The notes: generated by a model not told the origin, from the letters alone. DNA of 64,000 nt from Paenibacillus brevis (GCF_018919145.1 NZ_JAHLQJ010000018.1:1-64000), one strand, 5' to 3'. Shown: positions 8,146 to 20,010, counted from the stretch's first letter. Translations and numbers: made by a program.

Positions 8146-9063
8146 TATGATCGGATATCCGAAATCTGTAATGACGGTTTTGAGCTTCATCACATAGGCG
8201 GCAGCCAGCTGGCTCAAGCTTGCCTTCTGATTGACGATGTATCCTACCTGTATACTCTCGTCCGTACGAAGTCTTACGGATTTGATTTGCTCGCCGTTAA
8301 GATCCTTATTCAGTACGCCTGAGCTAATGGTATAGCCGTTGAGCCCGATCAGCAGGTTGAATAGTGTAGCGCGGTCACTGACCAGTATTTTCTTCTTGTA
8401 CGATCTTGTGCTAAGTATTTCCTCCGCGAAGTAAAAGGAATTATATTCTCCTTGCTCAAAAGCCAAACACGGGTAGTCGTCCAATTCTTCAATGTCCAGC
8501 AGCGACTTCGAGGCAAGCGGATGCCCCTCACTGATGAATACATGCGCTTCCGCTTGGAACAGCGGATGAAACCGCAGGTCCTTGTCTTTCAATATCTTCT
8601 GAATCACCTTACGGTTGAATTCGCTCATATAGATAATCCCGAGCTCACTCTTCATATTCCGTACGTCTTCGATAATCTCGTGAGTGCGTGTCTCGCGCAG
8701 CGTACACTCGTACTCGTCCACGTCAAGCTCCTTCAGCAGTCCGACGAAAGCCTGAACCGAGAAAGCATAATGCTGTGTTGAGATCGAAAACAGCTTCTTC
8801 GAGGGCTTACGATTCATGTACCGCTGCTCGAGAAGTTCGGCTTGCTCCACGACTTGCCTAGCGTAGGATAGAAACTCCGCCCCATCGCTTGATAGCACGA
8901 TTCCCTTGGACGATCGAAGGAAAATCTCAATACCGGCTTCCATCTCGATTTCTTTCACCGCGTTGGACAAGCTCGGCTGCGAAATAAACAAACGCTTTGC
9001 CGCTTCGCTTATCGTACCGCAACTAACGATGGTCAGAATATATTTCAATTGCTGCAAGGTCAT
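8122..9063 (-). CDS. LysR-family transcriptional regulator
   Basis: About 313 residues. The N-terminal winged helix-turn-helix is typical of LysR (starts MTLQQLKYILTIV, then ISEAAKRLFISQPSLSNAVKEIE), followed by a periplasmic-binding-like effector domain from about residue 90 to the end. The ATG chosen has AAGGGGG six bases upstream, and the longer GTG form six codons earlier lacks such a site. It converges on metE and shares its terminator. LysR proteins such as MetR and CysB control sulfur and methionine genes, so a link to methionine supply is plausible, but the target and effector are not visible in the sequence. Confidence 0.9.
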   Translation of the reverse strand: MTLQQLKYILTIVSCGTISEAAKRLFISQPSLSNAVKEIEMEAGIEIFLRSSKGIVLSSDGAEFLSYARQVVEQAELLEQRYMNRKPSKKLFSISTQHYAFSVQAFVGLLKELDVDEYECTLRETRTHEIIEDVRNMKSELGIIYMSEFNRKVIQKILKDKDLRFHPLFQAEAHVFISEGHPLASKSLLDIEELDDYPCLAFEQGEYNSFYFAEEILSTRSYKKKILVSDRATLFNLLIGLNGYTISSGVLNKDLNGEQIKSVRLRTDESIQVGYIVNQKASLSQLAAAYVMKLKTVITDFGYPIINQEDELA

Positions 9064-9188
9064 TGGAATCCCCCTTCCCACTCACTTTAACCGCGTTTCT
9101 CCAGTTACACAAATATCAGGTATTTTAAAAATTTTAAATGCAAGGAACCGGTGCTCAGCATCAGATCCCTTATGAATATAAGGCTGTA

Positions 9189-9941
9189 CTAGTAAGTCTC
9201 TTTTTTCAAACTAAGATTATTTGCTTTCAAATAATTTATAGCATCTTTGTTCACTGCTCGTAAGTCTATGCTTTGTTTCTCTGCTGCAAATGAACATCCA
9301 CAATAACATTGTCGGAAAACATCATATTCATTACACATTTCGATTGAACGCTGATATCCATTGTTTTTTTTGAAATCACTTGGTAAATATCGCGAATCAT
9401 AATTTTGTTGCACACCGATTCCAAGTTCATTTATTAATTGACTATTTTTATTTTTGGAAAGAGTAATCGCACTGCCGAAGTAATCAAATCCTCTTTCTTG
9501 CGCTACTTCAGCTGAACGATCCAATCTCATATCAAAACAAGCCGAACAACGAAGCCCGCCTTCCGGCTCTTCTGTCAAACCTCCTTCTTTTACCATTTTA
9601 AAAAATACGTTCGAACGGTAGTCATCATCAATAAATCCTACTGTGTGCCCTGTACGGTCATTGAACTTCTCCACAAAAACCTTTTGTTCATTAGACCGCC
9701 GCATATATTCACTTCTAGGATGGATATTCGAATTGGAGAAGAAGATTGTAACATCTGCATGTTCTGCAAGAAATTCCAGTGAAGAAGTGCTGCAAGGAGC
9801 ACAGCATGAATGCAGTAACACTTTTGGCCTTTCCTTCTTTGCCTCCCAATCTTGAATCATTTTTCTTAGCACCTTGTCATAATTTACTTTCTGATTCTTC
9901 ATTCTGCTTAAATACGTTTCAACATCTGACGCTTCCTTCAT
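9189..9941 (-). CDS. queH: Epoxyqueuosine reductase QueH (cobalamin-independent)
   Basis: 250 residues of the QueH (DUF208) family, which reduces epoxyqueuosine to queuosine in tRNA, the last step of queuosine synthesis, without vitamin B12. Key cysteines are visible: adjacent Cys46-Cys47 in LLHSCCAPCST, a central RCSACFD pair, and CYCGC near the C-terminus, consistent with iron-sulfur cluster ligation. The start is set by GGGAG seven bases before this ATG; the longer frame upstream runs through the riboswitch terminator and should not be coding. It lies behind a cobalamin riboswitch at 10075-10268, so it is expected to be made when B12 is scarce and the B12-dependent isozyme QueG is impaired. 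Confidence 0.93.
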   Translation of the reverse strand: MKEASDVETYLSRMKNQKVNYDKVLRKMIQDWEAKKERPKVLLHSCCAPCSTSSLEFLAEHADVTIFFSNSNIHPRSEYMRRSNEQKVFVEKFNDRTGHTVGFIDDDYRSNVFFKMVKEGGLTEEPEGGLRCSACFDMRLDRSAEVAQERGFDYFGSAITLSKNKNSQLINELGIGVQQNYDSRYLPSDFKKNNGYQRSIEMCNEYDVFRQCYCGCSFAAEKQSIDLRAVNKDAINYLKANNLSLKKETY

Positions 9942-9973
9942 ACCTGAACTCCCATTAATATATTTTACGTTCA

Positions 9974-10019
9974 ATAAAAGGCGCCCTCCCGATGAAATAT
10001 CCATAGGGAAAGACGCCTC
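9974..10019 (-). terminator. Riboswitch expression-platform terminator before queH
   Basis: On the minus strand AGGCGTCTTTCCC pairs with GGGAGGGCGCCT and is followed by TTTATTG. It lies between the cobalamin aptamer and queH. The segment CTTTCCCTAT in its 5' arm (10012-10003) is also complementary to ATAGGGAAG at 10060-10052, which would form an antiterminator. Both pairings cannot exist together, which fits transcriptional control. Confidence 0.82.
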
Positions 10020-10074
10020 CATAATAGTGCATTATGACGGTTCATCTAACACTTCCCTATCTACCGTAGGTACA

Positions 10075-10268
10075 GCAGTGCTGACAGAACAGGCAGGTCT
10101 CCTGGCTCCGGAATCATCACTCGGCAGCGGCCTTCCCGATCAATGCAGATCAGTGGCCGATTAAGCTGCCTGCTCCTCCGTTACAGTGGCGGGACCGCGC
10201 CGGTATTGCACCGGCCTTCCCTTTTAAGTCAGAACAGCAAGCATGCTCGCCGATCAGACACCTATTCT
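10075..10268 (-). promoter_or_regulatory. Cobalamin riboswitch controlling queH
   Basis: The minus strand carries the hallmarks of the AdoCbl-type aptamer in order: GGGAA with GGTGCAATACC, then GCGGTCCCGCCACTGTAA, and at the 3' side the B12 box GAGCCAGGAGACCTGCC. It begins about 20 bases after the ligA stop, so it must be fed either by read-through from ligA or by a promoter inside the end of ligA. Binding of cobalamin is expected to favour the terminator at 9974-10019 and switch queH off. Confidence 0.95.
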
Positions 10269-10286
10269 CGATTATGTGATTTAAAT

Positions 10287-12512
<2,226 letters not shown>

Positions 12513-12527
12513 GCTCAATTATTTTCG

Positions 12528-14930
12528 TTATTCAGTCACTTTGGTGATGGGAGCGAAGCCGGCGAGAAGCCGCTTCACACCTACCGGCGCCGGAAAAGCA
12601 ATCTGCAGCTCCGTATCATTGCCGGTGCCTTTGACGGCTACCACGGTGCCCGTGCCCCATTTGCCGTGCGACACCTTGTCGCCGGCAGCGAAGCCGCCGC
12701 TGGCGCTGTCTCCAGCGGCAGGCTGCCCGCCCCGCGAGCCTGTGCGCGACGGGGCCATGCCCGGGATGCTCACCGTGACGGGTGAGCTCCCGCTATTGCG
12801 GCCACCGGCTGGTGCCGGGGCGCCGCCCCGCAGCGGCGATGCTGCGCCCGCTGCCGGGCTGGCGGCACCACCGGTACGGTGGCCGAAGTTGCTGCCGGCC
12901 GCGCTGCCAAAGCCGCGGCCGCCGTAAGCGCCGCCGATACCGGCTCCGCGGCGGTATCGGTCGCGTTCCACTCCCGCTTCTTCCTTTAATTCCTCCGGAA
13001 TTTCCTGCAGGAAGCGGGAAGGCGGGTTCGCCGTGGTGCGGCCGAACAGGGTGCGCATCTGGGCGCAGGAGAGGAACAGCCGCTCCTCGGCCCGGGTAAT
13101 GCCGACATAGGCAAGCCGGCGTTCCTCCTCGAGCTCTTCGTTATCAAGGAAGGCCCGGCTATGCGGGAACACGCCTTCCTCCATGCCGACGATGAAGACC
13201 ACCGGGAACTCCAGCCCCTTCGCGCTATGCATCGTCATCAGCACGACGGCATCATCGTTCGGCTTCTCTGCATCCTGGTTATCGTTCATGCTGTCGATAT
13301 CGGCGATCAGCGCCAGATCCGTCAGGAACGAGACGAGGGTCTTATCCTCATTCTTATTCTCGAATTCCATGGTTACGGACAGGAATTCGTCGATATTTTC
13401 CAGACGGGACCGGGATTCCAGGGTGTTCTCATTTTGCAGCTCCAACCGATAATGCGTCATTTCCAGCAGTTTCTCGGTCAGTTCGGTCACAGACAAGAAC
13501 TCTACCATTTGATGAAGCGCCGCAATCATATCGAAGAACTCGACCAGCGCATTACGAGTACGCCCGGTAAAGCCGAGATCATCGACGGTCTCCAGTACCC
13601 GGTAAATGGATGTTCCGCGCTGTGCCGCTTCCGCCGCCAGCTTCCCGACGGTCGTATCGCCGATGCCCCGCTTAGGCACATTGATAATCCGCATCATGCT
13701 GATATCATCATCCAGATTGGACAAGAGGCGCAAGTACGCAAGCAGGTCTTTAATTTCCTTCCGATCATAGAACTTGATTCCGCCAACGATTTGATAAGGA
13801 ATATCCGACTTAATTAGAATTTCCTCAATAACCCGGGACTGAGCATTCGTCCGGTATAGAATCGCATGGTCCCGGTAGCCCTTGCCCTTCTTGACGCTCT
13901 CCTGAATCTCGGAAGTGATAAAGTATCCCTCGTCATGCTCGGAATCCGCATGGTATACCTTGATCTTGTCTCCGTCTCCCTTGTCCGTCCACAGCTTCTT
14001 CGCTTTGCGGCCGGAATTCAGGCCGATCACTCCGTTTGCCGCGTTCAGAATCGTCGAGGTCGAGCGGTAATTCTGTTCCAGCAGGATCGTGCTGGCCTCC
14101 GGATAATCCTTCTCAAAATTCAGGATATTCGTAATATCGGCACCGCGCCAGCGATAGATCGACTGGTCGCTATCCCCGACCACGCAGATCCGGTGATGCT
14201 TGTCTGCCAGCATCCGGCACAGCATGTACTGGGCCCGGTTGGTATCCTGATATTCATCGACGTGAATATACTGGAACTTCTTTTGGTAAAAATCGAGCAC
14301 GTCCGGCACATCCTTGAACAACTCGATGGTCTTCATAATCAGATCGTCAAAATCCAGCGAGTTGTTGCTGCGAAGACGTTGCTGGTACTTGGTATATACC
14401 TTCGCCACAATGCCTTCAAAATAATCCCCGATCTTCTGCTCATATTGCTGGGGAGTGATCAATTCGTTCTTGGCCGTACTGATCATGGACTGAACGGCTT
14501 TCGGTTCGAATTTCTTGGTATCGATGTTCATATCCTTCATACAATTGCGGATTACAGACAACTGGTCCGTGGAATCCAGAATCGAGAAGTTCGATGTGAA
14601 GCCGATCCGTTCAATATCACGGCGCAAAATCTTCACGCACATCGAGTGGAAGGTGGATACCCAGATATCGCGTCCTTCCGCCCCTCCGACAAGCCGGGAA
14701 ACCCGGTCCTGCATCTCACGGGCGGCTTTATTGGTAAAGGTGATCGCCAGAATCGCCCAAGGGGGAGCTTTGCGTGTTGCAATCAAATACGCAATGCGGT
14801 GCGTAAGCACGCGCGTCTTGCCGCTGCCCGCCCCCGCCATAATGAGCAGCGGGCCTTCGGTCGTAACAACCGCTTGGCGCTGCTGGGGATTGAGGCGTTC
14901 TACTGCTTCTTGTATGTTAACAGGTTGCAT
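12528..14930 (-). CDS. pcrA: ATP-dependent DNA helicase PcrA
   Basis: About 800 residues of the UvrD/Rep/PcrA superfamily 1 helicases (3'-5' unwinding in repair and plasmid replication). The Q motif and Walker A ([11 protein letters not shown], about 32-42), the [11 protein letters not shown]alker B region, QNYRST, and the C-terminal [15 protein letters not shown] and [10 protein letters not shown] motifs are all present. After the helicase core comes a Gly/Ala/Pro-rich linker of about 90 residues, then a C-terminal Tudor-like segment ([17 protein letters not shown]), the usual PcrA tail for RNA polymerase contact. AAAGGAG ten bases before this ATG favours it over an in-frame TTG nine codons earlier. 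It lies between pcrB and ligA. Confidence 0.97.
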   Translation of the reverse strand: MQPVNIQEAVERLNPQQRQAVVTTEGPLLIMAGAGSGKTRVLTHRIAYLIATRKAPPWAILAITFTNKAAREMQDRVSRLVGGAEGRDIWVSTFHSMCVKILRRDIERIGFTSNFSILDSTDQLSVIRNCMKDMNIDTKKFEPKAVQSMISTAKNELITPQQYEQKIGDYFEGIVAKVYTKYQQRLRSNNSLDFDDLIMKTIELFKDVPDVLDFYQKKFQYIHVDEYQDTNRAQYMLCRMLADKHHRICVVGDSDQSIYRWRGADITNILNFEKDYPEASTILLEQNYRSTSTILNAANGVIGLNSGRKAKKLWTDKGDGDKIKVYHADSEHDEGYFITSEIQESVKKGKGYRDHAILYRTNAQSRVIEEILIKSDIPYQIVGGIKFYDRKEIKDLLAYLRLLSNLDDDISMMRIINVPKRGIGDTTVGKLAAEAAQRGTSIYRVLETVDDLGFTGRTRNALVEFFDMIAALHQMVEFLSVTELTEKLLEMTHYRLELQNENTLESRSRLENIDEFLSVTMEFENKNEDKTLVSFLTDLALIADIDSMNDNQDAEKPNDDAVVLMTMHSAKGLEFPVVFIVGMEEGVFPHSRAFLDNEELEEERRLAYVGITRAEERLFLSCAQMRTLFGRTTANPPSRFLQEIPEELKEEAGVERDRYRRGAGIGGAYGGRGFGSAAGSNFGHRTGGAASPAAGAASPLRGGAPAPAGGRNSGSSPVTVSIPGMAPSRTGSRGGQPAAGDSASGGFAAGDKVSHGKWGTGTVVAVKGTGNDTELQIAFPAPVGVKRLLAGFAPITKVTE

Positions 14931-14962
14931 CAGGAAACTGCTCCTTTCGTCATTCAAATTGA

Positions 14963-15309
14963 TATATAAGTTGATTGCTATTTAAGTTGAACTTATGATG
15001 ATGCATGCTGGGGAGCAACGTGTGAAGTATTCCTACGATCGCTGTTGTTCGCGAATTTCCTTGATTGGACACTATGTGGTAGAAATCCGCTCACAAAGGC
15101 GAACGCTTACGAGCATATGCTTCCGAAGCAGCTTTCTTACAGAAAGCTTTTACTTCAGAACACTTCACACTTATGCCCTTCTGCAGAGCATCTTTAGTTC
15201 ATTTTATAGATCCACTTACAAGGACGAACGCTTACACACATATGCTTCCGAAGTTAGAACACTTCACACTTATGGCTATTCCACGCAGCTTTATTAGTTC
15301 AACTTATAG
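14963..15309. repeat. Intergenic inverted-repeat element, copy B (composite)
   Basis: About 347 bp between pcrB and pcrA. The left end has TATATAAGTTGA and, shortly after, TTTAAGTTGAACTTA; the right end has TAGTTCAACTTATAG. It shares CAACGTGTGAAG, CTACGATCGCT, CACAAAGGCGAACGCTTA and ACTTCACACTTATG with the other copies. The last two blocks occur twice inside it (15098-15180 and 15220-15275), so the element is internally duplicated. No ORF with a start signal is present. Confidence 0.8.
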
Positions 15310-15372
15310 TTGATCTTCCTATTGATTAAGGATGAGGCAAAGATGTAACCAGACATCAGCCAATCCTGTCCA

Positions 15373-16098
15373 TCAATAGCTGGCGAGCCTGTCATGAGTG
15401 CCCTTGACGGCTTCTACGGTCTCTAAAGCTCCTGCCAGATTGGAATAGATGACATTGCCCACGACGACCGTATCGCTGACCGCAGCAGCCTGTCTGGCCG
15501 TCTCCGCATTTGTGATCCCGCCTCCGTAGAACAGTCTCGCCTGTGTCAGCTGCCGCCTTACTTCTCCGACTAGCTCCATATCCCCAAATCGCCCGCTATA
15601 TTCCACATATACAATCGGCAATTGCATCAGCTTGTCCGCAGCCCCCGCATACCCTGCCGCAGCAGCGGCATCCAGCGAGGTATCCGCCTCTGTAATCCTG
15701 GCGACTGTAGCTTCAGGGTTCAGGACGATGTACCCTTCCGAAGCCAGCCTGTCCCACGGGATGAAGGGACCGTATTTCTCAATCGCCCGCGCATGATGGC
15801 CGATCAGCCACTCCGGACGCTTCGTATTAAGTACCATAGGGATCAAATAAAGGTCAAAGCCCGGTACGATCGCATCCAGTTCTGACACCTCAAGCACACA
15901 ATCGATCTTGTAGCGGCGAATCCGCTCTAGCAGTACTTCTGTATTGTCATAGGTTACACCGCTGGAGCCGCCGATAATGATCGCATCACTTCCAGAGGTG
16001 CACACGGCTTCAAGCTCCTGTTCGCCAATTGTCCGGTCAGGGTCCAGCTTGAATACATGCCGCCAGGAATTCTCCATGGGCAAAGGCATAGAACGCAT
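15373..16098 (-). CDS. pcrB: Heptaprenylglyceryl phosphate synthase PcrB
   Basis: 241 residues of the PcrB/GGGP synthase TIM-barrel family. It joins heptaprenyl diphosphate to sn-glycerol-1-phosphate to make an archaeal-type ether lipid precursor in the cytosol or at the membrane. Visible family features are FKLDPDRT at the N-terminus, SDAIIIGGSSGVT, the LIPMVLNT segment, IVYVEYSG, and the C-terminal phosphate-binding LFYGGGITNAETA and VVVGNVIY. The start has AAGGAAG about nine bases upstream. It is the first gene of pcrB-pcrA-ligA, an order kept in Bacillus and relatives, and is likely transcribed from the promoter at 16394-16422. Confidence 0.94.
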   Translation of the reverse strand: MRSMPLPMENSWRHVFKLDPDRTIGEQELEAVCTSGSDAIIIGGSSGVTYDNTEVLLERIRRYKIDCVLEVSELDAIVPGFDLYLIPMVLNTKRPEWLIGHHARAIEKYGPFIPWDRLASEGYIVLNPEATVARITEADTSLDAAAAAGYAGAADKLMQLPIVYVEYSGRFGDMELVGEVRRQLTQARLFYGGGITNAETARQAAAVSDTVVVGNVIYSNLAGALETVEAVKGTHDRLASY

Positions 16099-16166
16099 CC
16101 TTCTTCACTTCCTTACATGGCCTCTTAGCTAAACGCTCCAGATCACGAAGATCTCTTCTTCCGGGC

Positions 16167-16206
16167 GTAAAAGCGGGAGTGAACACGTTCTGATCCACTC
16201 CCGCTT
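16167..16206 (-). terminator. Hairpin with short U-tract in the pcrB leader
   Basis: AAGCGGGAGTG pairs with its complement around a 13-base loop; on the minus strand it is followed by only four Ts. It lies between the probable pcrB promoter and the pcrB start, so it may be an attenuator or a leftover terminator from upstream transcription. Confidence 0.55.
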
Positions 16207-16243
16207 GGCTCCGGCTTACCCATCCTTTTTTGCATAACCAAAT

Positions 16244-16355
16244 CTATATAAGTTGAACAATTGAATTTATGCCAGGAACAACAACGTGTAAGGGTGTCAG
16301 GACGCTTCACGCTTATGCTTTTTCTACGCAGCTTCTTAAATTCAACTTATCATAG
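16244..16355. repeat. Intergenic inverted-repeat element, copy C (short)
   Basis: About 112 bp, with CTATATAAGTTGAA at the left and TTCAACTTATCATAG at the right. Inside it keeps CAACGTGTAAG, GCTTCACGCTTATGC and CTACGCAGCTTCTT blocks seen in the longer copies but lacks their central part. It lies in the leader of the pcrB operon. Confidence 0.75.
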
Positions 16356-16393
16356 AGGTTCTTCAAAAAGTCATCTTTTAAACTCGCAATTCT

Positions 16394-16422
16394 AGTCTAA
16401 GTGACCACAAGAAGGCTGTCAA
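16394..16422 (-). promoter_or_regulatory. Probable pcrB-pcrA-ligA promoter
   Basis: On the minus strand TTGACA (16422-16417), 17 bp, TAGACT (16399-16394). The predicted transcript would carry a leader of about 290 bases containing element copy C and the hairpin at 16167-16206 before pcrB. Confidence 0.6.
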
Positions 16423-16473
16423 TGTTCGTGTTTTCTTCGCAAAAATGCGAACAGAATGAGACCGCAATCGTAC

Positions 16474-16516
16474 ACAAAAGGATACGCAGCTGCCAGTTCA
16501 ACAGTGTGCGTATCCT
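16474..16516 (-). terminator. Terminator after the phosphodiesterase-like gene
   Basis: AGGATACGCA (16516-16507) pairs with TGCGTATCCT (16489-16480) on the minus strand, followed by TTTTG. It is 17 bases after the stop codon at 16533 and closes the three-gene glycan-initiation operon. Confidence 0.75.
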
Positions 16517-16532
16517 CGCAATTTGCTGATGC

Positions 16533-17417
16533 TTATAATCCTAGATATTGTAGCCAACTGGAGGATTCCACATCCTTTTCCTCCAAAAAGTCGGTATAGA
16601 AGCCGTAGACGCCCATTCGTTTGAACTTCAGCACTTGATCCCGATCGTTAATCGTATGCACATAGCTCGGTATTCCGAGCTCATTCAGCGAGGCGACCAG
16701 ATTGGCATTGGCCCGGGTCTCCGACATCGTAATCGCTGCGATTCCCTTTTCCTTGGCAAACTCTACGATAGATTGATCGCTATCATGGGTCTGGTAGAGG
16801 GTGAAGATCACTGATTCAAAAGGATAAATAGCCTCAATTGCATCCCACATGGATTGATAATAAATTTGCGGTACAATCCGCTTTAATAGTTCCGGATTCT
16901 TCTGCTCCGCAGTTTCGGCAATCAGGGTGAAAATCTGGTCAATCTCTTCAGGCTCAATCTGCTTCGTATCTGTAATCAGGTACATATCCGGATACTGTTC
17001 CATGAGATCAAGAATATCTTCCCAGCCCAGCGGCTCATAAAGGCCCATGATTTTGGCGTTTTTGAATTCCTCATACGTCCAGACCGCCCCATGGGTTCCT
17101 GGATCCATCACTTCCTCCTGCCCAAGCATCACCGTGAAGCTCTCCCCCCACTCATGGCGGGCAATGAGCTTGTTATCCTTGCTAAGCAGCAAATCGGCTT
17201 CGAATACGCGTATCCCCTTTTCATAGTTGGCAGCAAAGGCCTCATAGGTATTGCTATAGGTTAGCCCTTCAATGCCTCCCATGGCATGGGCAACCAGCCG
17301 GTGAGCGGTAAAGCTGTCCTTCGGATCGCGATCCTGCGGCTTATACAGCGTGACGACCAGCAAAAAAACGAGCCCCGCCAGCAAAAGCAGGCTGTATATT
17401 ACTTTACTTCTCCTCAT
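16533..17417 (-). CDS. Membrane-anchored glycerophosphodiester phosphodiesterase-family protein
   Basis: About 294 residues. One N-terminal hydrophobic helix (about residues 6-24) should anchor it with the catalytic domain outside. The domain has the GDPD-type TIM barrel motifs: HAMGG and SNTYEAF in place of HRG and ENT, and RVFEADLLLSKDNKLIARHEW carrying the metal-binding Glu-x-Asp and the second His. It follows the sugar-phosphate transferase gene by 17 bases and shares its operon, so it may act on cell-surface polymers rather than on ordinary lipid turnover. An ATG three codons downstream of the longest frame has AGGA at good spacing and is used here. The substrate is not known. Confidence 0.8.
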   Translation of the reverse strand: MRRSKVIYSLLLLAGLVFLLVVTLYKPQDRDPKDSFTAHRLVAHAMGGIEGLTYSNTYEAFAANYEKGIRVFEADLLLSKDNKLIARHEWGESFTVMLGQEEVMDPGTHGAVWTYEEFKNAKIMGLYEPLGWEDILDLMEQYPDMYLITDTKQIEPEEIDQIFTLIAETAEQKNPELLKRIVPQIYYQSMWDAIEAIYPFESVIFTLYQTHDSDQSIVEFAKEKGIAAITMSETRANANLVASLNELGIPSYVHTINDRDQVLKFKRMGVYGFYTDFLEEKDVESSSWLQYLGL

Positions 17418-17434
17418 CCAGTACATTCCTATCT

Positions 17435-18841
17435 CTAGTAAGCATTTTTGTTAATAAATCCATTGAAGACGGTCTTTAAGATAATCTTGATGTCCAATAA
17501 AATCGACCAGTTCTCGATATAAAAAATATCATGCTCGATCCGCTCTTCGATAGAGGTATCGCCGCGCAGCCCGTTGGCTTGGGCATATCCTGTAATACCC
17601 GGGCGGACATGGTGCTTAACCATATACTTAGGAACTTCCTCCCGGAATTGATCGACATAATAAGGACGCTCCGGTCTGGGACCGACTACACTCATATGTC
17701 CGGCGAGGACATTAAAGAATTGCGGCAGCTCGTCCAGACTGGTCTTCCTCAGGAAAGCGCCGAATTTGGTGCGGCGAGGGTCATTTTCTGTTGTCCATCC
17801 CGTGTCCGGCGCTCCATCCGGCAATACCTTCATAGAGCGGAACTTATACATATGAAAGTGCCTGCGGTTGAGACCCACCCGTTCTTGCTTGAAAATAACC
17901 GGCCCCTTCGAGGTCAGCTTGATACCGATGGCTGTCAGCAGCATGACCGGCGACGTGATGACAATGGCAAAGAGACTGAACACGATATCAAAGGCCCGCT
18001 TCAGCAATCGGTTGCCCGTAAGATCCAGTGGAATGTCACGCACATTGATGAGCGGCATTCCCGCAAAATTGTCGAAGTAGGGGCGAGCAGGCAGAAAGTC
18101 GAAAAAGTCAGGGATGATGAGGGTACGGACACCTTCTTTTTCACAAATCGCTATAATTCGGGCATATCTGGAGTGAGCAGTCAGAGGCAGTGCCAATACG
18201 ACCTCGTCAATCAGCTTGGCTTCCAGGATCTGTTCCAACTGATCCACCCTGCCCAGGATAGGCTTATATCGCAGCTTCTCCTGGTCTGACCAGGCAGCAT
18301 GGTCGTCCAGAAACCCGATGGTCTCATAGCCCAATTCCGGATACTGCCTCAAGTTATCGTGAAATTTGCGCCCGAGTGAGCCCGCGCCGATGATCAGCAC
18401 GAATTGCTTGTTGTAGCCTTTCTTGCGCAGCTGTTTCAGCGAGCTTTTCAAAAAATAACGGTACAGCAGGATCGACAGCACGTTGACCACCATGTAGATG
18501 GCCAAATACATCCGCGAAATATCAATTTGCCGGACGAAGAACATCAAGCTGAGCAGAATGAACAAGCTTGCCACATGGACCTGCATCAGCTTCATTACTT
18601 CATCCGCAAATCGCTTTTTGCGTTTCGGAATGTACAGTGACAGAAGTACTCCGACGACTGCGGCTATCACGCCATAGGCAATGCTCCAGAAAGCGTAAAT
18701 TTCAGCCGGGAGCGGACGCTCGTAAGGAATCCAGCCGCTCTCGAATTTCAACCACCAGGATAGCAGGAAAGAAATCTGGATGAACGCAAAATCCGTCAAA
18801 ATATACAATTGGGTCAAAAAACGTTGATTTTTGCGGATCAT
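17435..18841 (-). CDS. Undecaprenyl-phosphate glucose phosphotransferase-like initiating enzyme
   Basis: 468 residues of the polyprenyl-phosphate hexose-1-phosphate transferase family (WcaJ, TIGR03025 type). Four or five N-terminal membrane helices are followed by a CoA-binding-like central domain ([13 protein letters not shown]), another helix near 280-300, and the catalytic bacterial sugar transferase domain with [27 protein letters not shown] and [13 protein letters not shown]. It starts glycan assembly by moving a hexose-1-phosphate to undecaprenyl phosphate on the inner face of the membrane. It overlaps the upstream glycosyltransferase gene by four bases. It is the best candidate to prime the polysaccharide built by the 22.8-43.9 kb locus. 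The exact hexose cannot be read from the sequence. Confidence 0.9.
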   Translation of the reverse strand: MIRKNQRFLTQLYILTDFAFIQISFLLSWWLKFESGWIPYERPLPAEIYAFWSIAYGVIAAVVGVLLSLYIPKRKKRFADEVMKLMQVHVASLFILLSLMFFVRQIDISRMYLAIYMVVNVLSILLYRYFLKSSLKQLRKKGYNKQFVLIIGAGSLGRKFHDNLRQYPELGYETIGFLDDHAAWSDQEKLRYKPILGRVDQLEQILEAKLIDEVVLALPLTAHSRYARIIAICEKEGVRTLIIPDFFDFLPARPYFDNFAGMPLINVRDIPLDLTGNRLLKRAFDIVFSLFAIVITSPVMLLTAIGIKLTSKGPVIFKQERVGLNRRHFHMYKFRSMKVLPDGAPDTGWTTENDPRRTKFGAFLRKTSLDELPQFFNVLAGHMSVVGPRPERPYYVDQFREEVPKYMVKHHVRPGITGYAQANGLRGDTSIEERIEHDIFYIENWSILLDIKIILKTVFNGFINKNAY

Positions 18842-19767
18842 TGCTTCACCTCCATTTGCCCGTTCGTTGTATCTGTGCGCGAATCCATGGTGCGTGTTGC
18901 CGGGGTGCCTGGTTTAAGCTTATTGCTGATCAGCGATAAGGAGAACTTCAGTCCGATACCGCTGAATACGGCCAGGTTGGTGAGCCAGGAATAGCGCTGT
19001 TTGAAGTGCTTGCGGTGGAACACCCACATCGCTCTATGAAACTCGTAGATGATTTTCATAGGCTTGCGGCGGCTGCTTGCTCCCTTGTAATGAACAATAT
19101 AGGTGGCCGGATGATAGTGGATCTCCCACCCCGCCTGTTTGATGCGGTAGCACCAATCTATGTCTTCCCCATACATAAAAAAGGTCTCATCCAGAACCCC
19201 CACCTGCCGAATCGTCTCCTGACGCAGCAGCATAAAAGCGCCGATAAGACAATCGACCGGATAAGTCTCGTTCGGGTCGAGATAACTGAGGTGATATTGA
19301 TTGAACCGCGGGCTCTCCGGAAAAAGCCTCGAAAATCCGAATGCGTAATAAAAGGAAGCTGACGGCGTAGGAAAGCCTCTTCTGCATGCTTTATCCAATG
19401 AACCATCGGGAAGAATCACCTTACAGCCTGACGCTCCTACCGTCGGTTGCTCTTCCATGTAGGCGAGCATCACTTGCAAAGTCTCGGGTTGTACGATCGT
19501 ATCCGAATTAAGCAACAGCATATAGCGACCCTTCGCTATTTCCATCGCTTGATTGTTCGCTTTGGCAAAGCCGGTATTGGTGTCGTTCTCGATCAAGTGT
19601 ACCTGCGGGAACTGCTCCTTGATGACCGGAACCGAGTCGTCCTTGGAGGCGTTGTCGACGACAATGACCTCATAAGTATATTCCATCTCCGAGTCGAACA
19701 CGGATCTTAAGCAGTCTATAGTTAAGTCACGCGTATTGTAGTTGACGATGATAACGCTCAAATCCAT
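18838..19767 (-). CDS. Family 2 glycosyltransferase (rhamnosyltransferase-like)
   Basis: About 309 residues of the GT2 inverting family. It begins MDLSVIIVNYNTRDLTIDCL, with the nucleotide-binding LLLNSDTIV motif and acceptor region YGEDIDWCYRIKQAGW, typical of WbbL-like rhamnosyltransferases. It likely adds a sugar to a lipid-linked glycan in the cytosol. CAGGAG nine bases before this ATG fixes the start; the longest frame begins 13 codons earlier without a site. The stop overlaps the start of the sugar-phosphate transferase (ATGA-type coupling), suggesting that it acts early in the same chain. A short basic C-terminal tail may contact the membrane. Confidence 0.88.
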   Translation of the reverse strand: MDLSVIIVNYNTRDLTIDCLRSVFDSEMEYTYEVIVVDNASKDDSVPVIKEQFPQVHLIENDTNTGFAKANNQAMEIAKGRYMLLLNSDTIVQPETLQVMLAYMEEQPTVGASGCKVILPDGSLDKACRRGFPTPSASFYYAFGFSRLFPESPRFNQYHLSYLDPNETYPVDCLIGAFMLLRQETIRQVGVLDETFFMYGEDIDWCYRIKQAGWEIHYHPATYIVHYKGASSRRKPMKIIYEFHRAMWVFHRKHFKQRYSWLTNLAVFSGIGLKFSLSLISNKLKPGTPATRTMDSRTDTTNGQMEVKQ

Positions 19768-20010
19768 AATCAAAGACTCCTGACAAATATAGTAATCTAT
19801 CGACATTATATCATAGGTGAAGGAGTTGGGGGAGAGTTGAAGGGTGAGAAGAAATGGGAGTGGAGCTTAAGAAGAAAGGTGCCCCGAATGATACTAGTGT
19901 CTAGTCCATTTGAATTAGTGCTCCTCAAAAAAATACCCTGAAAATCCTATGTCATTAGTTCAATTTGTGGGTAATAATCTAAAGTAATTATTAAAATTGG
20001 AGGTATGTTT

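Noticed and set aside
9942-10022. N-terminal extension of QueH from the longest frame
   Set aside because: It runs through the riboswitch terminator hairpin and lacks a ribosome site; the downstream ATG has GGGAG at proper spacing.
13866-14969. A 367-codon open frame opposite pcrA
   Set aside because: Covers conserved helicase motifs on the other strand and has no start signal; a shadow frame.
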